From contig CANSCI010000010.1 of NCBI GenBank assembly GCA_947645355.1, positions 1-47,553 of the forward strand: 47,553 nt of DNA, given 5' to 3'. Source of the DNA: an uncultured Dorea sp. (GTDB taxonomy: Bacteria; Bacillota; Clostridia; Lachnospirales; Lachnospiraceae). Positions 9,495 to 18,026 of this stretch are shown piece by piece. A model generated the notes under the pieces. It searched no databases and was not told where the DNA came from. It saw only the letters and a program-made list of their open reading frames with translations. A program made the translations under genes and the position numbers. Position 1 is the stretch's first letter. Each line of letters begins with the position of its first letter.

Positions 9495-10193
9495 TTACCC
9501 TCCATAGCTTTTAAGCGCCTTTTGCGTCAGCCTGAGTTCCTCCAGGATCTCTGCCTCCCTGAGCCTTGCGCTCTCACTCTCTGTCCTTGCCGCCAATTGT
9601 TCCAATATACTCTCCTGTATCCCCTTTTCACGCAGAAGAAACTTGTGAAGGACCGGATGTTTTTTCTGCAGCAGCTTTTTCCCGTATCTATATTCATAAT
9701 CCTCACAGGAATCCGGAATCCCATGGACCACGCGCATCACCGGATAGAATTTCCCATCCTCCTCCACCATATCTTCATCCTCGATCACCAGTCCGTTTGC
9801 GGCAAGGTAACGCCTGACCTTCTCGATCTCGGACTGGGGCTGTAAAATACAGACAGACAGTGTATCTACAATCTGCCTGCCGTCTGTCAGAATCCGAATG
9901 ATAAGATTGCCGCCCATCCCGGCGGCAATCATCGTGTCTGCTTCCCCCGGGGCAACCGCACGTAAGCCGTCCGACAGTCTTGCTTCAATCTGCTCCTTAA
10001 GTCCATGTCCGATAATGTGGAACCGGGCACGCTGAAGAGGCCCCTCATTAACATCAAGAGCAAGAGCCTTCGAAGCAATCCCCTGCTTCACCAGATAAAT
10101 CGGTATGTAGCCATGGTCAGTCCCCACATCTGCAACAGAGGCGCCCTCTGTCACAAGACCTGCAACTGCATAAAGTCTTTTTGATAGTTCCAT
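9495..10193 (-). CDS. trmK: tRNA (adenine-22-N1)-methyltransferase
   Basis: A 232-residue protein of the TrmK/YqfN family, which methylates N1 of A22 in tRNA with S-adenosylmethionine. Motif I is GASVADVGTDHGYIPIYLV (about 17-35); NPPW-type catalytic residues are absent, as usual here, and MIAAGMGGNLIIRIL and LQPQSEIEKVRRYL are the other family blocks. The C-terminal coiled-coil tail (about 175-230) is Glu/Arg/Leu-rich. It starts 14 bases after rpoD and is followed four bases later by the Nif3-like gene, so the three are one transcription unit. The rpoD-trmK-nif3 order is conserved in Firmicutes. Confidence 0.95.
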   Translation of the reverse strand: MELSKRLYAVAGLVTEGASVADVGTDHGYIPIYLVKQGIASKALALDVNEGPLQRARFHIIGHGLKEQIEARLSDGLRAVAPGEADTMIAAGMGGNLIIRILTDGRQIVDTLSVCILQPQSEIEKVRRYLAANGLVIEDEDMVEEDGKFYPVMRVVHGIPDSCEDYEYRYGKKLLQKKHPVLHKFLLREKGIQESILEQLAARTESESARLREAEILEELRLTQKALKSYGG

Positions 10194-10207
10194 AGGCGCC
10201 TTCTTTC

Positions 10208-11320
10208 TTAATCCAGATAATCTCTCAGTTTTCTGCTCCGGCTCGGGTGTCTCAGCTTACGCAGAGCCTTCGCCTCGATCTGACGGATACGTTCACGGGT
10301 AACGTCAAACTCTTTTCCCACTTCCTCCAGCGTACGTGCACGCCCGTCGTTCATTCCGAAACGAAGCCTCAATACTTTCTGCTCCCTCTCCGTCAGCGTG
10401 TCAAGCACTTCGTCCAGCTGTTCCTTCAACAATGTCTGTGCTGCTGCCTCCGCAGGCACCGGAACATTATCATCCTGGATGAAATCTCCAAGATGGCTGT
10501 CTTCCTCTTCTCCGATAGGCGTTTCCAGTGAAACCGGCTCCTGGGAGATCTTGAGGATCTCACGCACTCTCTCTACAGGCATGTCCAGCTCCTGCGCGAT
10601 CTCCTCCGGCGCAGGTTCACGCCCCAGCTCCTGCAAAAGCTGTCTGGACACACGGATCAGTTTATTGATCGTCTCCACCATATGGACCGGGATACGGATC
10701 GTCCTTGCCTGGTCGGCAATAGCCCTTGTAATTGCCTGACGGATCCACCACGTTGCGTACGTGCTGAACTTGAACCCCTTGTGATAATCAAACTTCTCCA
10801 CCGCCTTGATAAGCCCCAGGTTCCCCTCCTGGATCAGATCAAGAAACAGCATGCCCCGCCCCACATAGCGCTTCGCAATACTGACCACCAGACGTAAGTT
10901 AGCCTCTGCCAGCCTCTTCTTGGCATTTTCATCCCCGTCAGCCATGCGTTTTGCCAGTTCTACTTCCTCAGTTGCTGTCAGAAGGGGAACCTTACCGATC
11001 TCTTTTAAATACATCCGCACAGGATCCTCAATGCTGATGCCGTCCGGGACAGACAAATCTATCTTCTCGACATCCACCTCGTCCTCCTCTGAAATAATAA
11101 TATCAGAGTCATCTATATCATCGTCATCTGAGCTGATCCGAAGGACGTCAATATTCTGCCCTTCCAGATAGTCAAACACCTTCTCCATATGCTCAGAATC
11201 CAGTTCCATATCCCTGAAAAAATCATTGATCTCCTGCAGTTCCAGAATACTTTTTTTCTTCTTGCCAAGCTTTACAAGTTCTTTTAGTTTTTCCTCAAAT
11301 TTCACTATGTTTTCTTCCAT
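10208..11320 (-). CDS. rpoD: RNA polymerase primary sigma factor (RpoD/SigA)
   Basis: A 370-residue group 1 sigma factor, typical of Gram-positive SigA. Region 1.2 begins near [18 protein letters not shown]. Region 2 contains [15 protein letters not shown], the core-binding [18 protein letters not shown] and the -10-binding [19 protein letters not shown]. Region 3 follows ([12 protein letters not shown]). Region 4 has [15 protein letters not shown] and the helix-turn-helix ending [18 protein letters not shown]. The N-terminal part (about 1-100) has an acidic stretch ([12 protein letters not shown]) typical of region 1.1. It is 39 bases after dnaG. Its recognition elements (TTGACA/TATAAT) match the promoters found in this window. 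Confidence 0.98.
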   Translation of the reverse strand: MEENIVKFEEKLKELVKLGKKKKSILELQEINDFFRDMELDSEHMEKVFDYLEGQNIDVLRISSDDDDIDDSDIIISEEDEVDVEKIDLSVPDGISIEDPVRMYLKEIGKVPLLTATEEVELAKRMADGDENAKKRLAEANLRLVVSIAKRYVGRGMLFLDLIQEGNLGLIKAVEKFDYHKGFKFSTYATWWIRQAITRAIADQARTIRIPVHMVETINKLIRVSRQLLQELGREPAPEEIAQELDMPVERVREILKISQEPVSLETPIGEEEDSHLGDFIQDDNVPVPAEAAAQTLLKEQLDEVLDTLTEREQKVLRLRFGMNDGRARTLEEVGKEFDVTRERIRQIEAKALRKLRHPSRSRKLRDYLD

Positions 11321-11359
11321 ATAGTGTCCATCCTCTCATTGCTTGTTTATATTTTATCC

Positions 11360-13135
11360 TTAATTAACGGAAATATGCAGTTTTTCAAGGTCCTGCAATT
11401 CCCTTTTCGCTGCCATCAGCCGCTGCATGCCGTTAAGATCTGCGGCGTCAAGTTCCCTTGCCGCCTGCTCAATGCTGTGATTCTTCACCCGGATCAAAGT
11501 CTCCTTTAACGCCTTCTCCTGCTCGCCTTTCGTGCTGAGTTCCCGGATCTTCGTGTGGAACAGGCCTGCCACCTCCCGGTGCTCCTCCTCATCGGTAAAA
11601 TGATTCATAAGTCTTGCCGGATTCACCTCCCCGGCTTCATACTGCTCATACAGAAGAGACGCGACCGTCCGATACAGGTCTCCTGTAAAATCCGCCGGAG
11701 TAATATATTTGCACACCTGCCGGAAAATACGTTCGTCCTCAATCAGCCAGGTGAGTAAAAGCCGCTGGGATCTCATATTGCCGTCCACCTTGTCTTTTTC
11801 CCGGCTCTGCGTCTTCCTGGGTCTCGTCACCGGCCTTGCAAGACCAGTCTGTACAGCCATCTTATGTACCAGGCTTTTCAGATCCTCGTATCCCACATGG
11901 TAGGCCCTCGCCGCCGCTTCAATATAGTTGTTCCGCTCAATTTCCTCATCAAACTCCGTAAGCCTTCTGGCCGTCTCCCGCAGAAATTCTGTCTTCCCTT
12001 CAGGAGAATTCAGGTCATAGCTTTTCTCCAGAATCTCCAGACCAAACATAAAACCGTTCCGGGCCTTACCAATCCGCTCTTCGAAAGCCTCCGCTCCCAG
12101 ATTCTTGATAAATTCATCCGGATCCTTGTATGGCTCCATTCGGATGATCCTGGCCGTGATTCCCACCTCTTTCAGCACGGGAACCGCCCGGAGAGCCGCC
12201 TTCGTACCTGCCTCGTCACTGTCGTAGGTCAGATAGACCTCCGTTACGTAACGCTTAATCAGAGATGCATGTCCGGGGGTCAGAGCCGTCCCGAGGGACG
12301 CAACCGCGTTGGTAAAGCCCGCCTGGTGAAGGGAGATCACGTCCATATACCCCTCGCACAGCAGAAAATACGGCTTTTTCGTGCTCCTCGCCCGGTTCAG
12401 GCCGTATAAGTTCCGGCTCTTGTCGAAGATCATGGTCTCCGGCGAATTCAGATATTTCGGTTTCCCGTCCCCCATGACCCTGCCGCCGAACCCGATCACC
12501 CGGCTGTTAGCGTCCATGATCGGGAACATCACCCGGTTCCAGAACTTATCATATGCACCCTGGCGCTCATCTACACTGATGAGCCCTGCCTGAAGCAGCA
12601 TATCATCCTGATATCCTTTGGATTTCAGATACTTGTACAGATCATTGCTGTATTTATTGGAGTATCCAAGACCGAAGCCCCGGATGGTATCATCTGTAAG
12701 CCCGCGGTTTTTAAGGTAAGACAGCGCGGGAGCCCCTCTGGAATCCTTAAGCTGTGCATAGAAATATTGAGCCGCCATCTTATTGATCTCAAGGAGCACG
12801 GCCTTCTGGTCGGCTCTTTTTCTCGCCTCACCGGACATTTCCTCCTGGGGAAGCGTCACACCTGCCCGGTCGGCCAGATATTTCAGAGCCTCCTGGAACG
12901 TATAATTCTCGTAATTCATCAGAAATGTAAATACGTTCCCGCCGGCGCCGCACCCGAAGCAATAATACATCTGCTTTCCCTGGCTCACAGAAAAAGAAGG
13001 GGACTTTTCATTATGAAATGGACAGAGCCCAAAATGAGAACTTCCCTTCTTCTGTAATTTCACATAGCTGGAAATTACATCCACAATATCATTTCTTGAT
13101 CTTACTTCCTCGATAATCTCATCCGAATAATACAT
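11360..13135 (-). CDS. dnaG: DNA primase
   Basis: A 591-residue DnaG that makes RNA primers for lagging-strand synthesis. Residues 1-100 are the CHC2-type zinc domain (CPFHNEKSPSF and MYYCFGCGAGGN). The TOPRIM catalytic core spans about 250-345, with LCEGYMDVISLHQAG and the acidic YLTYDSDEAGTKAALRA. The C-terminal 150 residues are the helicase-interaction domain, with weaker conservation (LLLTWLIEDERIF). ATG at 13135 has an AAGGA-type site. It sits 70 bases after dgt and 39 before rpoD; the dnaG-rpoD pair is the Gram-positive form of the macromolecular synthesis operon. Confidence 0.97.
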   Translation of the reverse strand: MYYSDEIIEEVRSRNDIVDVISSYVKLQKKGSSHFGLCPFHNEKSPSFSVSQGKQMYYCFGCGAGGNVFTFLMNYENYTFQEALKYLADRAGVTLPQEEMSGEARKRADQKAVLLEINKMAAQYFYAQLKDSRGAPALSYLKNRGLTDDTIRGFGLGYSNKYSNDLYKYLKSKGYQDDMLLQAGLISVDERQGAYDKFWNRVMFPIMDANSRVIGFGGRVMGDGKPKYLNSPETMIFDKSRNLYGLNRARSTKKPYFLLCEGYMDVISLHQAGFTNAVASLGTALTPGHASLIKRYVTEVYLTYDSDEAGTKAALRAVPVLKEVGITARIIRMEPYKDPDEFIKNLGAEAFEERIGKARNGFMFGLEILEKSYDLNSPEGKTEFLRETARRLTEFDEEIERNNYIEAAARAYHVGYEDLKSLVHKMAVQTGLARPVTRPRKTQSREKDKVDGNMRSQRLLLTWLIEDERIFRQVCKYITPADFTGDLYRTVASLLYEQYEAGEVNPARLMNHFTDEEEHREVAGLFHTKIRELSTKGEQEKALKETLIRVKNHSIEQAARELDAADLNGMQRLMAAKRELQDLEKLHISVN

Positions 13136-13205
13136 ATACGCGATCCTTTTTCTGCGTCAAAATAGTCCCTATATATAATATTCGACAAAAGTGCCCGATT
13201 TCCTT

Positions 13206-14213
13206 TTAATATTTCCAAGATTCCGGCACAAAAAATTCTTCAAATTTTTTTACTGCATATGTATCCGTCATTCCCGCAATATAATCGCATATAACACGCT
13301 CATTCTTCTCATGTCTTTCTCTTGCCATCCTTAAAAATTCTTCCGGGAGAAGTTCGATATGATCCCTGTAGTATTCATAGAGCTTCGTGATCATATTGAC
13401 CGCTTTTTCTTCCTCCCCCTTGGCCCTGGGATTCTCATAGACATGCTTAAACAGAAAATCCCGCAGCCCGGACACAGCCTCCGCCACTTCCCCGGACATA
13501 CGGATCTGCGGCTGTTCCATACTGTTGATGATTACATTGTGCACCATGGTATTAAGTCTGTCCCGCGTAGTGGAGCCAAGCACAGAAGTATAGCACTCTG
13601 GGATATCCTCTGCCTTAAGGATTCCTCCCCGGATGGCATCGTCAATATCGTGGTTGATATAGGCGATCTTATCAGACAGGCGCACGATCTGTCCCTCCAG
13701 CGTGTGGGGCGTACCGCTGGTCTTATGATTCATGATCCCGTCGATGACCTCCCAGGTAAGGTTTAAGCCCCGCCCATCCTTTTCCAGATATTCTGCCACA
13801 CGGACACTCTGGACATTGTGCCGGAAACCGGAGGGACTTATGGCATGAAGCGCCCGCTCCCCGGCATGTCCAAAAGGCGTATGCCCAAGGTCGTGACCAA
13901 GAGCAATGGCCTCCGCCAAATCCTCATTCAGCCTCAGCGCCTTGGCAATCGTCCTTGCATTCTGAGAGACCTCCAGCGTGTGAGTAAGTCTGGTACGGTA
14001 ATGATCCCCTTTCGGCAGAAGAAAGACCTGTGTCTTCTGCTTCAGGCGGCGGAATGATTTGCAGTGCAGGATCCGGTCCCGGTCCCGCTGGAACACCGGG
14101 CGGATATCACATTCCGGCTCCTCCCTCTTTCTGCCCCTGGAATCTCTGCTCAAAGAAGCATACGGACTTAAATACTGTGTCTCTCTTTGCTCCAGCTGTT
14201 CTCTGATAGTCAT
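13206..14213 (-). CDS. dgt: Deoxyguanosinetriphosphate triphosphohydrolase-like protein
   Basis: A 335-residue HD-superfamily phosphohydrolase that splits dNTPs (typically dGTP) to the nucleoside and triphosphate. The N-terminus has RPVFQRDRDRILHCKSFRRLKQKTQVF; the metal-binding HD motif is seen as THTLEVSQNARTIA and ALGHDLGHTPFGHAGE, followed by NHKTSGTPHTLEGQIVRLSDKIAYINHDIDDA. I start at the ATG at 14213 (MTIREQLEQRE) because GGGAGGA lies just upstream; longer in-frame starts would overlap the preceding gene. It is part of the dgt-dnaG-rpoD group common in Lachnospiraceae. The C-terminus is the short type of Gram-positive Dgt. Confidence 0.94.
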   Translation of the reverse strand: MTIREQLEQRETQYLSPYASLSRDSRGRKREEPECDIRPVFQRDRDRILHCKSFRRLKQKTQVFLLPKGDHYRTRLTHTLEVSQNARTIAKALRLNEDLAEAIALGHDLGHTPFGHAGERALHAISPSGFRHNVQSVRVAEYLEKDGRGLNLTWEVIDGIMNHKTSGTPHTLEGQIVRLSDKIAYINHDIDDAIRGGILKAEDIPECYTSVLGSTTRDRLNTMVHNVIINSMEQPQIRMSGEVAEAVSGLRDFLFKHVYENPRAKGEEEKAVNMITKLYEYYRDHIELLPEEFLRMARERHEKNERVICDYIAGMTDTYAVKKFEEFFVPESWKY

Positions 14214-14265
14214 AGCTCTTCCTCCCGCCTTTCCCGCATGATATATCTGATTTACTATAACGAAT

Positions 14266-15813
14266 CTAATGCTTTTTTTCGCCGGCCTCCGACAGTTTAT
14301 TCTCAATGGCAGCCACTACACTCTCCAGAACTTTGATCCTCGCATAATATTTACAGTTCCCTTCCACAACGATCCACGGAGCATTCGGTGTGGAGGTGCG
14401 GATCAGCATCTCATTAACAGCCTTCTCATATTGATCCCATTTTTCCCGGTTCCTCCAGTCCTCATCCGTGATCTTCCACTGTTTCTGAGGATTCTCCTGC
14501 CTTGCCTTAAACCTGCGCTCCTGCTCGTCCTTATCGATCTGCATCCAGAATTTCAGCACGATGGCTCCGGCGTCCGTAAGGTCGCGCTCCATGGCATTGA
14601 TCTCCTTATAGGCCCTCTGCCATTCCTGCCTGGTACAAAAGCCCTCGATCCGCTCCACCATCACACGCCCGTACCAGGTACGGTCAAAGATCGTCACGTG
14701 ACCGGCCTTCGGCATATCCGTCCAGAACCGCCACAGATAATGGTGGGCACGCTCGATATCATTGGGGGATGCCGTAGGATGCACCACATACCCGCGGGGA
14801 TCCATCCGCTCTGTCAGACGCTTGATGGCCCCGCCCTTTCCGCCGGCATCCCAGCCCTCGAAGCAAAGGACAACCGGGATCCTCCTGCGGTACAGCTCTC
14901 CGTGGAGCTTTTCCATCCTCCTCTGCAGCTTATCCAGGCGCTGCTTATATTCTTCCTTCGTATAGGCAAGACTTAAGTCTGCTTTCGCAAGGATCGACTC
15001 GCTTAATTTCTTATCCTTCTGTGCCTCGTTAGCGCCTGCGGCATCACCGTCCTTTTCTGATGTACTGTCCTCCATCTTCTTTTCCAGCTCTGCCCTGTGC
15101 CGGATTTCTTCGATCTTCTCGCCCAGAATACGGATCACTGTAGAGTAGATCTTTACTGTGGCAAACCTCCTGTCTGTCGCCTCCACGATAGTCCACGGCG
15201 CATACTCTGTATCCGTACGCGTCAGCATCTCTTCATTCATAGCCTGATATTTTTCAAATTCCTTATGCTTCCTCCTGTCATCCTTGTTGACCCTCCATGC
15301 CGTCTCCTTGGATTTCAAAAGTCTGGCAAAGCGCTTTTTCTGCTCTTTCTTGTCTATCGCCAGAAAGATCTTGATGATTACCGTCCCGTCGTCTGTCAGC
15401 TGCTCCTCAAAGGAACAGATGGAATCATAAGCTTTCGAAAGATCTTTCTTCTTCGTCTTTTTCTCAAACCGGTCGGACAGTACCTTCCGGTACCAGCTGG
15501 TGTCATAGATGGCGATCCGCCCTTTTTGCGGCTGTTTCATCCAGAATCTCCACAAAAACGGATGCATCTGCTCCTCCTGGGTCTCATTCTTCACGGCATG
15601 CACTTCAAATCCCCTGGGATCCAGAGCCTTGATAAGTTCACTGATCTGCGCCCCCTTCCCGGCAGCATCGTACCCCTCAAATGCAATCATCACCGGGATC
15701 TTCCGTTCCGTACATTCGCGCTGGAGCTTTCCGAGCTTTGGAGAAAGTTCCAGCATCTTCTCCTTATATTCCGACTTACTAAGTGATTTTGTCAAATCCA
15801 GTTTCTCCAGCAT
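14266..15813 (-). CDS. Two-domain polyphosphate kinase 2 family phosphotransferase (polyphosphate:AMP phosphotransferase-like)
   Basis: A 515-residue protein made of two tandem PPK2 domains. Domain 1 (about 1-230) has Walker A FEGYDAAGKGAQ, DPRGFEVHAV, FLWRFW and lid/Walker B YDTSWYRKVLSDRF. Domain 2 (about 275-510) has FEGWDAGGKGGAIKRL, DPRGYVVHPT, YLWRFW and FDRTWYGRVMVERI. A charged, Ser/Glu-rich linker joins them. The fused form is typical of class II PPK2, which phosphorylates AMP to ADP with polyphosphate; class is inferred from architecture. Start ATG 15813 follows GGAGGAGG by eight bases, so the in-frame ATG at 15831 is rejected. A TATAAT lies about 75 bases upstream on this strand. 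Confidence 0.9.
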   Translation of the reverse strand: MLEKLDLTKSLSKSEYKEKMLELSPKLGKLQRECTERKIPVMIAFEGYDAAGKGAQISELIKALDPRGFEVHAVKNETQEEQMHPFLWRFWMKQPQKGRIAIYDTSWYRKVLSDRFEKKTKKKDLSKAYDSICSFEEQLTDDGTVIIKIFLAIDKKEQKKRFARLLKSKETAWRVNKDDRRKHKEFEKYQAMNEEMLTRTDTEYAPWTIVEATDRRFATVKIYSTVIRILGEKIEEIRHRAELEKKMEDSTSEKDGDAAGANEAQKDKKLSESILAKADLSLAYTKEEYKQRLDKLQRRMEKLHGELYRRRIPVVLCFEGWDAGGKGGAIKRLTERMDPRGYVVHPTASPNDIERAHHYLWRFWTDMPKAGHVTIFDRTWYGRVMVERIEGFCTRQEWQRAYKEINAMERDLTDAGAIVLKFWMQIDKDEQERRFKARQENPQKQWKITDEDWRNREKWDQYEKAVNEMLIRTSTPNAPWIVVEGNCKYYARIKVLESVVAAIENKLSEAGEKKH

Positions 15814-15931
15814 AAACGTTTCCTCCTCCATCTAAGGGATACCATTCTCTTTACAGCAGATTTCTCCCTGTGCATTATTTTTTCAGACTCTTATACTTAT
15901 TATACACCATATATCGCACAAAAAAATAGCT

Positions 15932-15970
15932 AATAAAAAAGAAACCTCAGAATTCCCAAGGTTTCTTTTT
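15932..15970 (-). terminator. Rho-independent terminator after the 109-residue gene (usable in both directions)
   Basis: AAGAAACCT (15939-15947) pairs with AGGTTTCTT (15959-15967) with an 11-base loop. On the minus strand the stem runs into six T residues, and on the plus strand into five. It separates the small gene at 15995 from the polyphosphate gene. Confidence 0.8.
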
Positions 15971-15994
15971 CTTGCAGTCCCTTTGTATTACCTG

Positions 15995-16324
15995 TTAACT
16001 AAACAATCCGAAAAATCCTTTTTTCTTAGTTTTTGCCGACTTTTTCCCGGAGCTGTCAAATCCGCCCCTTGACTGAGAGCGCTGCTGGCGGACAGCCTTA
16101 TACAACTGATACGTCGCATCCTTTGTCGCACACCAGCTAAGCGGCACGTCAATATATCGGAATCTGTACCGGATCCTCTCATACTCCCGGTCAGTCATAT
16201 CCTGGGCGCCTCCAAGATCACGGTCATTCAGCACATCCTCAAAAATATCCCGGATTTTGATAAATTTCCCAGGATTGTCAGAATGCAGCCTGACAACCTC
16301 TTCCATAATTTCTCTTTGTTCCAT
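15995..16324 (-). CDS. Hypothetical protein, 109 residues
   Basis: I do not recognise the family. The first 75 residues look like a folded, probably helical domain with many charges (HSDNPGKFIKIRDIFEDVL, DREYERIRYRFRYIDVPLSW). The last 30 are Ser/Lys/Gly-rich and end in KKKGFFGLFS, a basic tail followed by aromatic residues that might contact membrane or a partner. No signal peptide or membrane segment. ATG at 16324 is chosen because GGAGAAGG precedes it; an ATG 18 bases upstream lacks a site. It has its own promoter at 16432-16461 and terminator at 15932-15970, so it is probably monocistronic. Coding is supported by this complete set of signals, not by homology. Confidence 0.7.
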   Translation of the reverse strand: MEQREIMEEVVRLHSDNPGKFIKIRDIFEDVLNDRDLGGAQDMTDREYERIRYRFRYIDVPLSWCATKDATYQLYKAVRQQRSQSRGGFDSSGKKSAKTKKKGFFGLFS

Positions 16325-16431
16325 CACCTTCTCCTCTCCCATTAAATAGAGTATCCCACGAGCTTACCTCATAATTAAATTCTGAATGTCCGATCTTGTT
16401 CATCTCTATCTGACTATGTCCTTACTTATTT

Positions 16432-16461
16432 ATTGTATACTAACCTATGTGGAGAATGCAA
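16432..16461 (-). promoter_or_regulatory. Sigma-A-like promoter of the 109-residue gene
   Basis: On the minus strand TTGCAT (16456-16461) and TACAAT (16432-16437) are 18 bases apart. A leader of about 100 bases to the start at 16324 contains no element I recognise. Confidence 0.6.
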
Positions 16462-16535
16462 TTAATATTTTCACGTTTCAATATCAAAAAGGAAATTCCT
16501 TCCGCACCCCGTTGATGTCACCGTTGATGTCAAAA

Positions 16536-16574
16536 TAAAAAAAGAGCCTGCCCCTGCTTATGGGAAAAGCTCTC
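16536..16574 (-). terminator. Second terminator downstream of tRNA-Leu
   Basis: On the minus strand AGAGC and GCTCT (16543-16547 with 16569-16573) enclose a 21-base loop and are followed by seven T residues. It lies just beyond the stronger hairpin at 16584-16610, giving a tandem stop for tRNA-Leu transcription. The remaining sequence up to 16430 shows nothing beyond a short tandem GTTGATGTCA-type repeat near 16511-16530. Confidence 0.65.
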
Positions 16575-16583
16575 TGAAAATAC

Positions 16584-16610
16584 AAGAAGCCTTGAAAATC
16601 AAGGCTTCTT
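16584..16610 (-). terminator. Hairpin immediately 3' of tRNA-Leu
   Basis: A perfect 12-bp stem, AAGAAGCCTTGA with TCAAGGCTTCTT, with a 3-base loop, seven bases after the tRNA 3' end. The T-tract is poor (TTGTATTTTC), so it may act together with the next hairpin or block 3' exonucleases during tRNA processing. Confidence 0.7.
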
Positions 16611-16616
16611 ACTGGA

Positions 16617-16700
16617 TGCGGAAGATGGGACTTGAACCCACACAGCTCGAAAGCTACAAGATCCTTAGTCTTGCTCGTCTGCCAGTTCCGACACTTCCGC
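16617..16700 (-). tRNA. tRNA-Leu (anticodon AAG)
   Basis: An 84-base class II tRNA. The acceptor stem GCGGAAG pairs with CTTCCGC and is followed by discriminator A. The D loop has AACTGGCAGACG, the anticodon stem-loop is CAAGA-CTAAGGA-TCTTG with AAG at 34-36 (codon CUU), the long variable arm is a hairpin around TAGCTTTCGAGCT, and the T arm is GTGGG-TTCAAGT-CCCAT. CCA is not encoded. The promoter is embedded in the end of the preceding protein gene. Confidence 0.96.
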
Positions 16701-16727
16701 AAATGACGACTAAACCGTCCAAAAAAT

Positions 16728-16756
16728 ATACTACTATATAGGCCTGAAAATGTCAA
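16728..16756 (-). promoter_or_regulatory. Sigma-A promoter of tRNA-Leu, inside the 3' end of the DUF5662 gene
   Basis: On the minus strand consensus TTGACA (16751-16756), a 17-base spacer and TAGTAT (16728-16733). The -35 and spacer lie within the last codons of the gene ending at 16734. Transcription would begin near 16721, about 20 bases before the tRNA. Confidence 0.8.
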
Positions 16757-17357
16757 CAACTTTTTTAAAACTTGTCGATAATTTTGAGGGCGCTGTCCGT
16801 AAAAAACCTGGCAGAGCCGGCCGCAGCTTCTTAACCCTCGCCCGAATATAGCGAAAGGTCTCCTCCTCCCCCTGATCCGCCAGCATTTTGAGCAGTTTAT
16901 GCAGCAGCCTGGCCGTATCCGGATGAACCATCCTGCCAAGTTTTTCTGTCCCCTGCTGATAATATTTCAGAGGGTACGTATCCGAATATTCGTCCCCCTT
17001 ATAGGTCTTAGAGGCCGCAACCCGGTCCATGAACATCTCAAGGACATACTTGACCGGCATCTTCTGCCCCACGATCCCTTCTTTCGGATCCACACTGTAA
17101 TCAATCCAGTATTCATAATGATGCTTATTGCGCCCCTTATGATGAAGCCAGGCCCTGGAGTAACCGGTTGCCTCCCGCTCCGCATTATTAGGGCTCCGGT
17201 TCCCCTGATAGTACTTACAGCCCACCAAAAACTCCGTCGGAGAATATTTGGACAGATCGTGAAGCAGTCCCTGCTTATATAAGCCAACCTGGAAGCACTG
17301 CTTCATGACCAGCATCTTGTGATGATTAATCGTACGTAAATGCCCTAAAACCTTCAT
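16734..17357 (-). CDS. DUF5662 family protein
   Basis: A 207-residue protein of the uncharacterised DUF5662 family, common in Lachnospiraceae and their mobile elements. The N-terminal half is rich in ordered histidines: LRTINHHKMLV, LLHDLSKYSPTEF, and AWLHHKGRNKHHYEYW. The HD in HDLSKYS and the HH pairs look like a metal-dependent HD-like phosphohydrolase site, but that is inference. The C-terminal part is basic (YIRARVKKLRPALPGFLR). The ATG at 17357 has GGAG eight bases upstream; a GTG nine bases earlier is rejected. It follows the TraX-like gene by 36 bases and probably shares its transcript. Confidence 0.82.
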   Translation of the reverse strand: MKVLGHLRTINHHKMLVMKQCFQVGLYKQGLLHDLSKYSPTEFLVGCKYYQGNRSPNNAEREATGYSRAWLHHKGRNKHHYEYWIDYSVDPKEGIVGQKMPVKYVLEMFMDRVAASKTYKGDEYSDTYPLKYYQQGTEKLGRMVHPDTARLLHKLLKMLADQGEEETFRYIRARVKKLRPALPGFLRTAPSKLSTSFKKVVDIFRPI

Positions 17358-17393
17358 ACTCAACACTCCGTTAAAACTTCTTAAAATACAAAA

Positions 17394-18026
17394 TTACAAA
17401 ATACCTGAGAGAATATACAACAGCAGCAAGTGCGCCGGATAAAACACATAGAAGAAATACTTCATCCCCGGACCTCTTTTTCCATTATAAAACGCGATCG
17501 GCACAGACGCAGCAGCCCCGAACCTCTGGATCCCCTGAAAAAGAAACAGATTCCACCCTGCTCCCAATACCAGCTTCGATTTCTTGTAATTCCGGAATAC
17601 ATAATAGATCAGGATAAGCAAAACTCCCGAACCTCCGTAATCTGAGCGCATTGCCCCCGCAAGCCACATAATAAATAATGCAGCTGCTGCCCTGAGATAC
17701 CAGACACGGTACTTTTCCAGAAAATACATCATACCCGCACCGGCTAAAAGAGTAAAAAACACATTCTGATGACCAGTCTCAGAAAGAACACCATAAAAAG
17801 CCAGGTCGAAGGGAATCTCTGACACGAAGGCAAACAGTGCAAGCCTCCTCATATATTTTCCGATATCCCTGGTATGGAAAAACCCCTCCACCAGCAAAAA
17901 GCAAAAAATCGGAAATGAAAGCCGGCCTATACATCTGAGTACCATATTTTCCGGAAACAAAACCGCTCCTGTATGGTCAATAATCATGGCAGCAACCGCA
18001 ATCCATTTCAACTGAAAAGAATTCAA
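17394..18026 (-). CDS. TraX family membrane protein
   Basis: A 210-residue protein with about seven hydrophobic segments. It carries the TraX N-terminal pattern LKWIAVAAMIIDHTGAVLFP and IGRLSFPIFCFLLVEGF. TraX acetylates the N-terminus of F-pilin in Enterobacteriaceae; chromosomal Firmicute homologues are acyltransferase-like proteins of unknown substrate, often near cell-surface or carbohydrate genes. The start is probably TTG at 18026, overlapping the stop of the GH13 gene (TTGA), with AAGGAAGGG upstream, so translation is coupled. No conjugation genes are nearby, so a pilin role is not supported. Confidence 0.88.
   Translation of the reverse strand: MNSFQLKWIAVAAMIIDHTGAVLFPENMVLRCIGRLSFPIFCFLLVEGFFHTRDIGKYMRRLALFAFVSEIPFDLAFYGVLSETGHQNVFFTLLAGAGMMYFLEKYRVWYLRAAAALFIMWLAGAMRSDYGGSGVLLILIYYVFRNYKKSKLVLGAGWNLFLFQGIQRFGAAASVPIAFYNGKRGPGMKYFFYVFYPAHLLLLYILSGIL

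Noticed and set aside
16511-16530. Short tandem repeat of GTTGATGTCA as CRISPR or repeat element
   Set aside because: Only two imperfect copies three bases apart; no array or spacers.
16484-16939. Open frame of 151 codons on the minus strand spanning tRNA-Leu
   Set aside because: It runs through the tRNA, its promoter, and the end of the DUF5662 gene in another frame; no ribosome site or family similarity.
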